A stretch of DNA of 64,000 bases from [Leptolyngbya] sp. JSC-1 (GTDB lineage Bacteria > Cyanobacteriota > Cyanobacteriia > Elainellales > Elainellaceae): contig KL662191.1 of the NCBI GenBank assembly GCA_000733415.1, positions 905,939 through 969,938 on the forward strand. The letters run 5' to 3'. Each line of letters starts with the position of its first letter. Position 1 is the first letter of the stretch. Of this stretch, positions 36,205 to 45,770 are shown piece by piece. Under the pieces are notes generated by a model that saw only the letters and a list, made by a program, of their open reading frames with translations, ran no database searches and was not told where the DNA came from. The translations under genes and the position numbers were made by a program.

Positions 36205-37038
36205 ATGCATCTTGACTGGCAGGTTGCCAAAACCTACGAAGATATCCTGTACCACAAAGCCGATGGTATTGCCAAAATTACCATCAACCGCCCCCATAAG
36301 CGGAATGCGTTTCGGCCCAAGACGATTTTTGAATTGTATGACGCCTTTTCCAACGCCCGCGAAGATAGCCGAATTGGGGTCGTGCTGTTTACCGGGGCAG
36401 GTCCTCATAGTGATGGCAAATATGCCTTTTGCTCCGGCGGCGACCAGAGTGTGCGAGGCCAAGCTGGCTACTTAGATGAGGAAGGCACCCCCCGGCTCAA
36501 CGTGCTCGACTTGCAGCGGCTGATTCGTTCGATGCCCAAGGTGGTGATTGCGCTGGTAGCGGGCTACGCGATTGGCGGCGGCCATGTGCTGCATGTGATC
36601 TGCGATTTAACCATTGCGGCAGACAATGCGATTTTCGGGCAAACCGGCCCTAAGGTCGGTAGTTTCGATGGCGGCTTTGGAGCTAGCTATTTGACCCGCA
36701 TTGTGGGACAGAAGAAAGCGCGAGAAATTTGGTATCTCTGCCGGCAGTACAACGCTCAGCAGGCGTTAGAGATGGGGCTGGTCAATTGCGTGGTCCCCGT
36801 TGACCAACTCGAAGCCGAGGGCATCCGGTGGGCACAAGAAATTCTGGAAAAAAGCCCGATCGCAATTCGCTGCCTCAAAGCGGCCTTCAATGCAGATTGT
36901 GACGGGCAGGCTGGGCTACAGGAGTTGGCCGGCAATGCCACCATGCTCTACTACATGACCGAAGAAGGGGCCGAGGGCAAACAGGCGTTTTTAGAAAAAC
37001 GGCAACCCGACTTTCGCCAGTACCCTTGGCTACCCTGA
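36205..37038 (+). CDS. menB: 1,4-dihydroxy-2-naphthoyl-CoA synthase
   Basis: A 277-residue crotonase-fold enzyme. It closes the second ring of the naphthoquinone from o-succinylbenzoyl-CoA; in cyanobacteria this leads to phylloquinone for photosystem I. Blocks seen are INRPHKRNAFRPKT, FCSGGDQSVRG, the oxyanion-hole AGYAIGGGHVLH, GPKVGSFDGGFGASYL and the C-terminal FLEKRQPDFRQYPWLP. Length and ending match MenB closely. Other men genes are not adjacent. A ParB-like gene follows after 32 bases. Confidence 0.97.
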   Translation: MHLDWQVAKTYEDILYHKADGIAKITINRPHKRNAFRPKTIFELYDAFSNAREDSRIGVVLFTGAGPHSDGKYAFCSGGDQSVRGQAGYLDEEGTPRLNVLDLQRLIRSMPKVVIALVAGYAIGGGHVLHVICDLTIAADNAIFGQTGPKVGSFDGGFGASYLTRIVGQKKAREIWYLCRQYNAQQALEMGLVNCVVPVDQLEAEGIRWAQEILEKSPIAIRCLKAAFNADCDGQAGLQELAGNATMLYYMTEEGAEGKQAFLEKRQPDFRQYPWLP

Positions 37039-37070
37039 AAATAGAGGTGCGCTGGATAGGAGCAATCGCC

Positions 37071-37721
37071 ATGAAACTGGCAACGGCGTTTGTGCCGCTA
37101 AGAAAAGTGAAACCAACCGTGTCGCGCTGGACCTTTTCGGAAACCGAACTGGATGCAGCAGCCCATCTGATACTGGAGGTCGAGGGAATGGTCAACCCCA
37201 TTGTGGTGCGACGAGAAGGAACGGCCTCCTATACGGTGCTAGATGGCAATTTTGAGTACTACGCCGTGGCACGAGCGTACCAAATTGATCGGCGCTGCTG
37301 CGAATCAATTGAAGCGTTTATTGTGGAACCACGGGACGAAATCATCGTGCAAAAGCAGATCATTTTGTTTAGAAGCCAGTGGGCTGGCGCACCCAAATTG
37401 GTACCGCCCGATTTGCGCTACCACAGCAGCGAAGACAGCATCATCTCCGGGTTGGACCATCAACCTTCAGCCTTGCTATCACCGTCGCTGCCACCATCAC
37501 CATTCTCTCATCGGCTATTGGCGGTGTTTAATCGGGCTGCACCTGGCCAAGTGTTAACCTGCATGAAGCGCATTGGTCTCTCTGGCAGAAATGCTGAGAA
37601 AGTCGTGGAGGCAATTGAGCAAGAACGCCAGACCAAACCGTTTGCGTCACTCAAAGACGTGGTGATGCGCGTCAGGGGATTGACCTACGAAAAGATGGTA
37701 GACCTGTTTGAGCTGGAATAG
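37071..37721 (+). CDS. ParB-like N-terminal domain + helix-hairpin-helix protein
   Basis: 216 residues starting at an ATG with AGGAG 8 bases upstream. The N-terminal ~100 residues resemble the ParB/Srx fold (FVPLRKVKPT, GMVNPIVVRREGTASYTVLDGNFEYYAVARA). The canonical GHRR/GEHR motif is replaced by DGNFEYYA, so CTPase or nuclease function of true ParB is not expected. A Pro/Ser-rich linker leads to a helix-hairpin-helix-like C terminus (SGRNAEKVVEAIEQ, FASLKDVVMRVRGLTYEKMVDLF). It may bind DNA, but no parA or plasmid genes are near. It is probably co-transcribed with menB. Confidence 0.7.
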   Translation: MKLATAFVPLRKVKPTVSRWTFSETELDAAAHLILEVEGMVNPIVVRREGTASYTVLDGNFEYYAVARAYQIDRRCCESIEAFIVEPRDEIIVQKQIILFRSQWAGAPKLVPPDLRYHSSEDSIISGLDHQPSALLSPSLPPSPFSHRLLAVFNRAAPGQVLTCMKRIGLSGRNAEKVVEAIEQERQTKPFASLKDVVMRVRGLTYEKMVDLFELE

Positions 37722-37726
37722 GCGGC

Positions 37727-39091
37727 TTAGCCACGAATGCGACCATACCAACGCAGCAAAATTCGAGCCAGCCGATCGGAATTGTGACGCACATAGCCAG
37801 TGTCAACATCTTCATCCATCACGTTGGCAACTATGGCGCGTCGCCCTAACCGCATTACATCCTCTCGGTCAAAGAACACCGGATGGGAGCCTTCCTGAGC
37901 ATAGCGAATCAGAGATTGGGCCGAGGGTGAAGTTTTTTGCACCAGCACTGCATCAAACAGCTTTTGACCGGCCACCTGATCCAGCATGCGGATGTGATCG
38001 GCCACAGTGTAGCCGTCAGTCTCGCCCGGTTGCGTCATAATATTGCAAACATAGATGCGCAGTGCCTTTGATTGAGCAATTGCTTCGGTAATTTCGGGCA
38101 CCAGCAGGTTGGGGATAATGCTGGTGTAGAGCGAGCCAGGGCCAATCACTAGATAATCGGCTTCCTGAATGGCTTGGATCGCTTTGGGCAGAGCTGGGGG
38201 ATTCGCAGGCGTACAGCCAATCCGAACGATTTTACCTCGCGCTTCGGTAATGTTCGATTCTCCTTCAATCCGACGACCATCGGCTAGTTCGGCCCACAGC
38301 CGCATGTCGCTGAGGGTGGCTGGCAACACCTGACCGCGAATCGCCAATACTTTAGAACTGGCGGTAATGGCTTGCTCAATGTCGCCGGTTACCTCGCTCA
38401 TCACGGTAAGAAACAGATTGCCAAAACTATGCCCGACTAGGCCATCTCCCGCCCGAAAGCGATATTGAAACAGTTCAGTCAGCAGCTTTTCCTCATCGGC
38501 CAATGCCGCCAAACAGTTGCGAATGTCGCCCGGAGGCAATACTCCAATCTCGCGTCGCAACCGGCCCGACGAGCCGCCATCGTCAGCAACGGTCACAATC
38601 GCCGTAATGTTGGCACTATACGTCTTGAGGCCGCGCAATAGGGTAGAAAGGCCGGTGCCACCACCCAGCACTACAATCTTTGGACCGCGATTTAAGCGAC
38701 GGTGGTTCATCAGCACATCGACTAGATCGCCATTGCCCTGTGGCATCAAGACTTCTGTAATCGAGCCGAGGCTGCGGGTCTGTCCCCAGAGAATCAGCAA
38801 AATGCCGCTAATCACGACGATGGGGCCACTGATGTAGCTGGGAATTAATCGGGTAATGGTGCGGAGGAAATCCCGTGTAAATTCACTAATGTAGTAAATC
38901 GGCGTCAGGTTCGACCAAATAGCCAACCCCAGCGCCACAAATACGACACCAGCTGCACTAATCAACAGCCAGCGTTTGACTAACAATCCAGGAGCCAGCC
39001 ACTTGAACCATTGATTAATCCGAGCTGGAGTCCGATAGCGCGATTCTTGCTTTAGAACTTGAAACGCCTGTTTAAGAAGACCGATTGACAT
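37727..39091 (-). CDS. YvcK-family gluconeogenesis/morphogenesis factor
   Basis: A 454-residue protein. The C-terminal ~320 residues carry YvcK marks: KIVVLGGGTGLSTLLRGLK, VTVADDGGSSGRLRREIGVLPPGDIRNCLAALA and VIGPGSLYTSIIPNLLVPEI. YvcK binds UDP-GlcNAc and supports cell-wall precursor flow on gluconeogenic carbon. An N-terminal ~130-residue addition with two membrane helices (LLISAAGVVFVALGLAIW; GPIVVISGILLILWG) is characteristic of the cyanobacterial form. The start has no clear ribosome binding site. It converges with the ParB-like gene with a 5-base gap. Confidence 0.9.
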   Translation of the reverse strand: MSIGLLKQAFQVLKQESRYRTPARINQWFKWLAPGLLVKRWLLISAAGVVFVALGLAIWSNLTPIYYISEFTRDFLRTITRLIPSYISGPIVVISGILLILWGQTRSLGSITEVLMPQGNGDLVDVLMNHRRLNRGPKIVVLGGGTGLSTLLRGLKTYSANITAIVTVADDGGSSGRLRREIGVLPPGDIRNCLAALADEEKLLTELFQYRFRAGDGLVGHSFGNLFLTVMSEVTGDIEQAITASSKVLAIRGQVLPATLSDMRLWAELADGRRIEGESNITEARGKIVRIGCTPANPPALPKAIQAIQEADYLVIGPGSLYTSIIPNLLVPEITEAIAQSKALRIYVCNIMTQPGETDGYTVADHIRMLDQVAGQKLFDAVLVQKTSPSAQSLIRYAQEGSHPVFFDREDVMRLGRRAIVANVMDEDVDTGYVRHNSDRLARILLRWYGRIRG

Positions 39092-39349
39092 AGGAGTAGG
39101 CGGAAAAGAGAGAACTACGGCCCAGCCGTGCTGCCGGGGCTAAACTCAGCGCCCTACAATCAAATAAATCATCAACGTAAAGCAATCGAACCTAAGATGG
39201 CATCCCTGAGTAACTTTAGCAACTCTTCCATAAATTGGTAATAAAGTTAGTTTGCTGATGACTGAATTTAAACCTGATCGGCAACGAATTTGACTAGACT
39301 GGCAGAACGGAATGTTAGCCAAATTTTGGATGAAGCGATTAGGGCTGGT

Positions 39350-40129
39350 ATGGCTGAACCACTGATTGAGCTAAAAGGCGTCACCAAGGCATATGACAAT
39401 CGGGTCATTTTGGACCAAATCGATTTAACGATCTATCGAGGAGACGCTCTTGCCATCATCGGTCCATCCGGTACTGGTAAGTCAACTACACTCAGAGTGA
39501 TTTCTGGCCTAGAAACCCCTGATGCTGGTGAGATTTATGTGCAGGGACAGCGCCGCGAAGGCTTGGTCGAAGACAACAAAGACCCGATTGGCATCACCAT
39601 GGTGTTTCAAAACACGGCCTTATTCGACTCACTTACAGTTGATGAAAATATTGGTTTCTCGCTCTATCAGCACACCCGACTGCCGCGCCGCAAAATCCGA
39701 GAATTGGTGGAGCAAAAATTAGAGATGGTGGGCTTACCCGGTATTAGCAATCTCTACCCAGCTGCCCTTTCTGGCGGTATGCGCAAGCGGGTTAGCTTTG
39801 CCCGTGCGATCATGGAAAATCCGGAAAATCCGGCTAGCAATCCGGAAGTGATCCTATACGACGAACCCACTGCCGGTCTAGATCCAATTGCCTCAACCGT
39901 GATTGAAGATCTAATTTGCTCCCTCCGCTGTCAAGGTGGCTGCAGTACCTACGTGATTGTGACTCACCAGGACAGCACCATTCGGCGGACTGCACAGCGA
40001 GTTGTCTTTATCTATCATGGGAAGATCCAGTGGGAAGGAACGGTCGATCAGATTGATGCCACCGATCACCCAATGGTGCGACAATTCTTTAGCGGTCAAA
40101 CCGAAGGTCCAATTCAAGTCGCTGGATGA
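39350..40129 (+). CDS. lipid-transport ABC ATPase (MlaF-like)
   Basis: A 259-residue ATPase of the Mla/TGD lipid transport family. Walker A is GPSGTGKST, the signature is LSGGMRKR (the GMRKR form is typical of MlaF/TGD3), and Walker B is VILYDEPTAGLDP. The start ATG at MAEPLIELKGV matches the family; an upstream TTG would add 20 residues. It is followed after 80 bases by an MCE gene, which fits a lipid transporter maintaining the outer or thylakoid membranes. The permease (MlaE/TGD1) is not in the window. Confidence 0.92.
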   Translation: MAEPLIELKGVTKAYDNRVILDQIDLTIYRGDALAIIGPSGTGKSTTLRVISGLETPDAGEIYVQGQRREGLVEDNKDPIGITMVFQNTALFDSLTVDENIGFSLYQHTRLPRRKIRELVEQKLEMVGLPGISNLYPAALSGGMRKRVSFARAIMENPENPASNPEVILYDEPTAGLDPIASTVIEDLICSLRCQGGCSTYVIVTHQDSTIRRTAQRVVFIYHGKIQWEGTVDQIDATDHPMVRQFFSGQTEGPIQVAG

Positions 40130-40209
40130 CCTGTTCTGATCTGGTGCGAATCAGCCGGTCAACCTGGGTAAACCGTCGTTTCAACCCACAAACCTTGTGA
40201 GGAATCGTC

Positions 40210-41604
40210 ATGCGAGCGAGAACCATTCGCGAAGGCTCTGTTGGTCTACTGATTTTGCTTGGCTTGGCTGTTTTTGGCGGTCTCTTCCTGTGGTTACGAG
40301 GTTTTAGCCCCGGCAGACGCAGCTATCAGGCCACTATCCGCTTTCCCAATGCTGAAGGCATGCAGGTCGGTGCTCCTGTGCGCTATCGCGGCGTGGTGAC
40401 TGGCAAAATTTCAGCAATTCGCGTCAGTGCTAACTATGCCGAAGTAGATATCCGCATCCAGCCAGCTACCATTATCATTCCTCGCAATGTCACAGTCGAA
40501 GCCAAACAGTCGGGCTTGGTGGGTGAAACCTTTATCGACATCACACCCAATGCCCAGCTCGCAGATGCTTCCGCCACTGGCAATCCCCTTTCTAGGGACT
40601 GTAACGATCAGTTGATTATCTGCGACGGCAGCTACCTGCAAGGTACCAACAGCGTGACGCTAACGGAACTGATTGGCTCGGTGATTCGCTTCACCAACCT
40701 GTTTTCCAGTCCAGAATTTTTCGGCAATGTCCAAACCCTGACCAGAAACTTTGCTGCCGCTGCCGAAGGAGTCGATACCCTGGCTGGAGAAGTGACCGTG
40801 CTGTCGAAAACGGTGCGTAGTGAACTAGGGACCTTATCCAATTCGGCCCAGCGCTCTGCCGATTCGGTGGGTCAAGCAGCTCAGCAAATCGGTACAACTG
40901 CTGGACAGTTCGGCTTCACCGCGCAGGAGCTACAGGGCCTAATTGCCGAGAACCGCACCTCCTTGGTTAGTACGCTAGACAGCCTCAATCAAACCGTAGG
41001 CAGCGTGCAATCGATCGTGAGTACCCTCGCCCCTACCATTGAAGAAGGCGAATTTCTTGCCAACTTAGAAACCCTTTCGGCCAATGCGGCTGAAGCATCA
41101 GCCAACCTGCGCAATTTGTCTGAGGCGGTGGGAACGCCGGAAAACCTGCTGCTGTTGCAACAAACTCTCGACTCGGCCCGCGCCACGTTCCAAAATGCAC
41201 AGAAAATTACGTCCGACTTGGATGAACTGACTGGCGATCCCAACTTCCGCCAGAATATCCTGCGTTTGGTCAATGGTCTGAGTGGCTTAGTTTCCTCGAC
41301 CCAAGAGCTGCAACAGCAAACTCAAGTGGCGCAAATGCTCAACTCCACGGCCATTGCTTTAGAAGCGACCGAAGCAGCCCCCACCGGACCAGAAGCCAGT
41401 AAAACCAAGCGCAACCAGACTGAACAATCGGACACTTCTGCCCAAGATGAAAAGCAGGACGACAAGAGTGAAATCGAAACGGTTCAACCCGCGCCCTTAC
41501 CGGACACCAGATCTCAGTTTCCGGCTGTTTCAGCCCCCTCTGCTCAGGATTTATCGTTGCCCAGTCAGACCTGGCCGAATCCCAACCGACCCGTGCAGGA
41601 ATGA
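40210..41604 (+). CDS. MCE-domain lipid-binding protein (MlaD/TGD2-like)
   Basis: 464 residues. One N-terminal membrane helix (VGLLILLGLAVFGGLFLWL, ~11-29) is followed by an MCE domain (~38-118, GMQVGAPVRYRGVVTGKISAI, VGETFIDITP). A long helical region rich in Asn/Gln/Ala follows, probably a coiled coil forming a tunnel. The last ~90 residues are polar and Pro-rich and likely disordered. MCE rings carry lipids between membranes with the ATPase encoded just upstream. The permease is elsewhere. CGTGAGGAATCGTC precedes the ATG with GAGG at a good spacing. Confidence 0.92.
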   Translation: MRARTIREGSVGLLILLGLAVFGGLFLWLRGFSPGRRSYQATIRFPNAEGMQVGAPVRYRGVVTGKISAIRVSANYAEVDIRIQPATIIIPRNVTVEAKQSGLVGETFIDITPNAQLADASATGNPLSRDCNDQLIICDGSYLQGTNSVTLTELIGSVIRFTNLFSSPEFFGNVQTLTRNFAAAAEGVDTLAGEVTVLSKTVRSELGTLSNSAQRSADSVGQAAQQIGTTAGQFGFTAQELQGLIAENRTSLVSTLDSLNQTVGSVQSIVSTLAPTIEEGEFLANLETLSANAAEASANLRNLSEAVGTPENLLLLQQTLDSARATFQNAQKITSDLDELTGDPNFRQNILRLVNGLSGLVSSTQELQQQTQVAQMLNSTAIALEATEAAPTGPEASKTKRNQTEQSDTSAQDEKQDDKSEIETVQPAPLPDTRSQFPAVSAPSAQDLSLPSQTWPNPNRPVQE

Positions 41605-41690
41605 GCGCCATAGCTCTAAGTTCTAGCTAAGTTCTAGTCGTAAGCTTTGGGCCGTTATGTTTTGAGACCTACGGCACGGCGTTTGTGCCA

Positions 41691-42389
41691 TCAGCCAACA
41701 GCAACCATCGCAGCCAAAATGCCTTTGAATAGATGGATGCCGTCGGTATTGCCCAGCATTGGGTCAGATGCGCGCTCCGGGTGAGGCATCATACCTAACA
41801 CATTACCGCGACGGTTGCAAATACCGGCAATATTATTGAGAGACCCATTGGGGTTGCTGGCACTGGTAATTTTGCCTTCAGCATCGCAGTAGCGAAACAG
41901 GATCTGATTATTGGCTTCCAACTCAGCTAGAGTTTCAGGGGTAGCGTAGTAGCAGCCTTCCCCGTGGGCAATCGGCAGAGTAATCACCTGACCTTTCTGA
42001 TAGTGCTGCGTCCAGGGCAAGTTATTGCGTTCTACCCTCAGCGGCACCCGATCGCAAACAAAATGAAGGTCGCGATTCCGCACGAGTGCGCCGGGCAGCA
42101 GCCCTGCCTCGGTCAAGACCTGGAAGCCATTGCAAATACCCAGCACCCATTTTCCGTGTTCGGCATGGCGGATAGTGGCCTGTAGAGCCGGCGAAAAGCG
42201 AGCAATTGCCCCACAGCGCAAATAATCTCCATAGCTGAAGCCACCGGGTACAATCACCACATCTAAGTCCGACAAGTCGCTGTCTTCATGCCAAACCATG
42301 CGTGTAGGCTGTTGCAGCAGATCTCGCGTCACCATTGCCACATCCCGGTCGCAGTTTGACCCTGGAAACACAATCACGCCAAATTTCAT
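41691..42389 (-). CDS. purQ: FGAM synthase glutaminase subunit PurQ
   Basis: A 232-residue class I glutamine amidotransferase of purine synthesis. It supplies ammonia for the FGAR to FGAM step with PurL and PurS. Motifs are VIVFPGSNCDRDVAMV, FSYGDYLRCGAIAR, the nucleophile block GICNGFQVL and MMPHPE with the catalytic His and Glu. The start at MKFGVIVFPG follows GAGGA by about 7 bases; a longer frame is not supported. PurS and PurL are not adjacent. Confidence 0.97.
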   Translation of the reverse strand: MKFGVIVFPGSNCDRDVAMVTRDLLQQPTRMVWHEDSDLSDLDVVIVPGGFSYGDYLRCGAIARFSPALQATIRHAEHGKWVLGICNGFQVLTEAGLLPGALVRNRDLHFVCDRVPLRVERNNLPWTQHYQKGQVITLPIAHGEGCYYATPETLAELEANNQILFRYCDAEGKITSASNPNGSLNNIAGICNRRGNVLGMMPHPERASDPMLGNTDGIHLFKGILAAMVAVG

Positions 42390-42528
42390 CGCCGTCCTCT
42401 CTAGCCCCACCTATCGAGCTGTATTGCTATCACGCTCTCAGAATAGCGCATCTGAGAAAGTTTTCTGGTTTGTTTTCAGGTTTGAGCTGAGCTTTGTCAG
42501 CCATTCACCAGAATTGTAGCGATAGAGA

Positions 42529-42562
42529 GCGGGCAGCCATTCTGCCATCCGTGAGATGGCAG
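42529..42562. repeat. GC-rich hairpin pair
   Basis: The stretch contains GCGGGCAGCCATTCTGCC and TGCCATCCGTGAGATGGCA, the latter with a 7-bp stem. Same family as the other short interspersed hairpins. It sits in the 232-base spacer between purQ and the phosphatase gene. Confidence 0.45.
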
Positions 42563-42596
42563 GAGACAGAGCAAGGTCCTGATGCAGCAGTTCCAC

Positions 42597-42629
42597 AACT
42601 CAAAAACTCAAAACTTAAAACTCAAAACT
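42597..42629. repeat. A-rich ACTCAAAACT repeat
   Basis: Repeats of actcaaaact/acttaaaact overlap the 3' end of the phosphatase gene region. The reverse complement of the same motif occurs at 45771-45795. Confidence 0.5.
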
Positions 42630-44622
42630 TCTGATCAAGATTAGGGCGAACTTTGACCCGCACGGCAATGGCGGTGATGTTATCGTGTCCATTGTGCTGA
42701 TTTGCCAAATCAATCAATTGATTGACGCCCTGTTCCAAGTTAGTCCGCTGGTCGAGGAGCGGTTCTAGATGACTTTGATAATGAAGTTCGAGCAGATCAT
42801 TGTCCGACAATCCATCAGAGCAGAGCAACAGCACCCCATCTTCGTTCAACTCCATGAATTTGACATCTGGATTGAGGAAGTTTTCATCGCGTGGTCCTAG
42901 GGCCTGGGTTAGCTGATAAGCGTCCGGGCGGGAATAGGCAATGGCGGGTTCCACGCCCCGCTGAATCTCGCGCTGTCCAACTTCGTGATCGACAGTGAGT
43001 GGCTGTAAACCACGTCTGCGGCTGAGGCGATAGAGCCGACTGTCACCAACATGGGCAACGGCAGCCTCCGTATTTTGAATTAACAGCAAGACTAGCGTCG
43101 TACCCATCCGTCCGCTGCCAGCGCTGGCGTTTTGCTGATTCAGATCAAAGATCACCTGATTGGCCTGCTGAATAGCTTCACGAATGCTGTCTTCACTGGG
43201 TAGTTTGTCGTGCCAGTGGTCGGCAAAATATTGCTGTAACGTTTCTACCGCTAAAGCACTTGCCACCTCGCCGCTGGCATGGCCCCCCATTCCATCACAG
43301 AGAATGTAGAGTCCTTTGGCCTGTACCATTCGCTTCTGCGGATCTTCAATTTTTTTGACTTCAGTTTGAATGCTGAAGCAGTCTTCGTTGTGATTGCGTT
43401 GTCGGCCAATGTCAGTTTGCCCAGCATCTTCCAGGCTGACTAGCCGCATTGCCAATACGACCGTCGGCTGGTCATCCAGGCTGCTATCATCGTCATTGCC
43501 ATCAGCGAATTGATGCAGAGAATCGGCGGCAAACGCCTCGGTAGAAACAGGCGCAGAGAGGGACGCAGGTGGAGTAGGCTGCAAATCTTGGGTAATATCG
43601 GTGCTAGAAACGGTTCTAGCCTTGGTTTCAGCCTCTACTGACCTGCAGTCAGAAGCATTCGAGGGAGTGGACGAGGTCATAGGGGTAGCCGATTGAATTG
43701 GTTGCAGTGCCATGGCAATGGCTTCAATCCGCGAGCGGAGATGCTCCACCGAACTGATCATGCCAGCTGCCAACTCAGCACAGAGCCTGGATAAATCAGC
43801 GTTTTGGGTGCGTTGGGTTTGCTGGAATAGCTTTTGCCAGAAATAGCCGAGCTGAGCCAAACTAGTGGCTTGGTCAGATGGATCTGGATAGAGGCGCTGG
43901 AGACAGAGCAGGTGATCTTCATCAACCCGTAAATTGCTAACTTCTAGCAAACTGCGGCAGCAGCCCTGAAATTCCAAAGCTGCCCACAGTTCAGTCATTT
44001 CGTGGAGCCAATGCAAAATTTGCAGCGGCAGCATGGTTTCATCAAGCCAGAGATCCACCAGCAGCGGCAGATGGGAGCGGTCTTCCAAGAGTAGAACATT
44101 TAAGCCTGCTTGCTGCCAAGCGTCGTGGAGGCGGGGCAGCGCCAGAAACGGAAATTGCTCTTCTAGTACCAAGTAGGGCTTCGCCATTTCGGGCATCGGG
44201 TCGGGCTTCGCCCCTTCTAGCTGGTGTTGGGCATGGAGTCGGCTGATTTGTAAAGGGTAGTTGTCCAACACGCGCACTTCCACCTCGGTCGTGGCTGCGA
44301 TTTGCTGAGGTAGAGGTTCCAGAAGCTGATAGCGTTGCTGCCCATCCAAGAATTTATCAATAGGTAACAGCACTGCTGTGGTGGCCGCTGTGGCATCCAG
44401 CGCAGCCGCGTCGGTGGTTTGGCCGTTACCCCCCTGTATCGGCGACAAAATTGCTTTCCAGATCGTTCCAGTCACAGCACCACACTCTGAACAATACTCT
44501 GAGCTAAAGGCAACAAGTGCGCCACATACGGGGCATTCTTTCTCGGCCAGGGAGGCCCCACAACGTTGACAGAACTTGTGAGCATCTGGATTTTCAAACT
44601 GACAATGGGGACAAACAAGCAT
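42622..44622 (-). CDS. zinc-ribbon / kinase-like / PP2C phosphatase
   Basis: A 666-residue protein. Two zinc ribbons open it: Cys4, Cys7, Cys18, Cys21 and Cys30, Cys33, Cys44, Cys47. Residues ~95-300 resemble a Ser/Thr kinase fold without catalytic motifs (PYLVLEEQFPFLALPRL; SNLRVDEDHLL where HRDxKPxN would be). A disordered linker leads to a PP2C phosphatase (~400-655): GRQRNHNEDCFSI, LCDGMGGHASGE, VAHVGDSRLYRL, LCSDGLSDND and GHDNITAIAV, with the metal-binding aspartates present. It is expected to remove phosphate from Ser/Thr proteins. It opposes kinases encoded elsewhere. The pseudokinase reading is an inference. The start ATG is followed by the zinc-ribbon Cys, fitting family starts. Confidence 0.88.
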   Translation of the reverse strand: MLVCPHCQFENPDAHKFCQRCGASLAEKECPVCGALVAFSSEYCSECGAVTGTIWKAILSPIQGGNGQTTDAAALDATAATTAVLLPIDKFLDGQQRYQLLEPLPQQIAATTEVEVRVLDNYPLQISRLHAQHQLEGAKPDPMPEMAKPYLVLEEQFPFLALPRLHDAWQQAGLNVLLLEDRSHLPLLVDLWLDETMLPLQILHWLHEMTELWAALEFQGCCRSLLEVSNLRVDEDHLLCLQRLYPDPSDQATSLAQLGYFWQKLFQQTQRTQNADLSRLCAELAAGMISSVEHLRSRIEAIAMALQPIQSATPMTSSTPSNASDCRSVEAETKARTVSSTDITQDLQPTPPASLSAPVSTEAFAADSLHQFADGNDDDSSLDDQPTVVLAMRLVSLEDAGQTDIGRQRNHNEDCFSIQTEVKKIEDPQKRMVQAKGLYILCDGMGGHASGEVASALAVETLQQYFADHWHDKLPSEDSIREAIQQANQVIFDLNQQNASAGSGRMGTTLVLLLIQNTEAAVAHVGDSRLYRLSRRRGLQPLTVDHEVGQREIQRGVEPAIAYSRPDAYQLTQALGPRDENFLNPDVKFMELNEDGVLLLCSDGLSDNDLLELHYQSHLEPLLDQRTNLEQGVNQLIDLANQHNGHDNITAIAVRVKVRPNLDQKF

Positions 44623-44883
44623 CTGGGAACTCCCTCAACTCCTGCCGGAGGCGCCAAATCTTAGGGTCTGATCTGTTGCGTACAGGTATACAGCTACGAA
44701 GATCCTATTTTTGTACAGAGTACACGATTGTTTTGTGAAACTACCGTTGGTGTAACCCCTCCCAGGGTACCCAAAACTTTAAGCCGATTCGCAGCTTGTC
44801 AGCAGAGGTTATACGGAATCTTTAGAAATTTAGCCGGACTTCCTAGGTTTCGATTAGTTGACGTCCAAGCAACTTGCTCCCGA

Positions 44884-45762
44884 TTAGCTCGCTCTTGGAT
44901 CCAGGCTATCCCGCAGGCCATCGCCCAGCAGGTTGAAAGCCAAGACAATCAGTGTGATCATCAGACCGGGCAGCAGAATGGTCCAGGGAGCGGAAAGGGC
45001 ATAGCCGTTGGTGAACGAGTCAGATAGCATCGTCCCCAGTTCTGGGGTTGGCGGTTTGGCTCCCAGCCCCAAAAATCCTAGACCGGCTGCCTCCAAAGTA
45101 GCTGTACCAATAGACAAGGTCGCCTGAAGAACTAGGGGGGCAAGACTAGCAGGCAAAATATGCAAAAAAATAATCCGCCACGGCTTGGCACCGAAGGCCC
45201 GCACGGTTTGAACGAATCCTTGTTCGCGTAAAGACAGCACCATACTGCGAGTTAGGCGAATAAAAATCGGAATCTGCACCACACCTACGGCAATCATAAC
45301 GCTCTGCAAACTGGGCCCCATCACCGTTGCCACGGCAATTGCCAGCAAAATCGAAGGAAAGGCCAGCAAAATGTCGGTGAACCAGCTAATCGTAGTTTCT
45401 AGCCAACCACGAAAATAGCCCGCTACCAGCCCTAGTAAAGTTCCTACTATCAGCCCCAATCCCACCGACACAACACTGATCAGCAACGAAATCCGAATTC
45501 CATACCAGACCAAACTCAGCATGTCTCGCCCCAAGCCATCGGTGCCAAACCAGTGAACTGCACTGGGAGGACTAAGCCGTGCCGCAAAATCCCGTGCTGT
45601 GGCCGGATCGAAGGGACGTAACACCGGGGCCAGCAATGCCAGTAGCACCAGCGCAATAGTCAAAATCAGGCCAATCCGAGCAGAAATCGACCGCAGGAAC
45701 CGCCGTTTGGCTTTTTGCAGCGACGATTCGCGAACAAAGGGAGAAGTGGAGAGAGTGTCCAT
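44884..45762 (-). CDS. peptide/nickel ABC permease (OppC/DppC-like)
   Basis: A 292-residue inner-membrane permease of type I importers (PF00528). The N-terminal oligopeptide-permease helix (LILTIALVLLALLAPVLRPFDP) is followed by HWFGTDGLGRDMLSLVWYG. The EAA-type loop (VRAFGAKPWRIIFLHILP) contacts the ATPase. It ends FNLLGDGLRDSLDPR, the usual OppC ending. It is the last gene of an A-B-C operon on this strand; a 148-base gap with ACTCAAAACT-like repeats precedes it. The ATPase lies divergent. Confidence 0.94.
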   Translation of the reverse strand: MDTLSTSPFVRESSLQKAKRRFLRSISARIGLILTIALVLLALLAPVLRPFDPATARDFAARLSPPSAVHWFGTDGLGRDMLSLVWYGIRISLLISVVSVGLGLIVGTLLGLVAGYFRGWLETTISWFTDILLAFPSILLAIAVATVMGPSLQSVMIAVGVVQIPIFIRLTRSMVLSLREQGFVQTVRAFGAKPWRIIFLHILPASLAPLVLQATLSIGTATLEAAGLGFLGLGAKPPTPELGTMLSDSFTNGYALSAPWTILLPGLMITLIVLAFNLLGDGLRDSLDPRAS

Positions 45763-45770
45763 TTGGGGAA

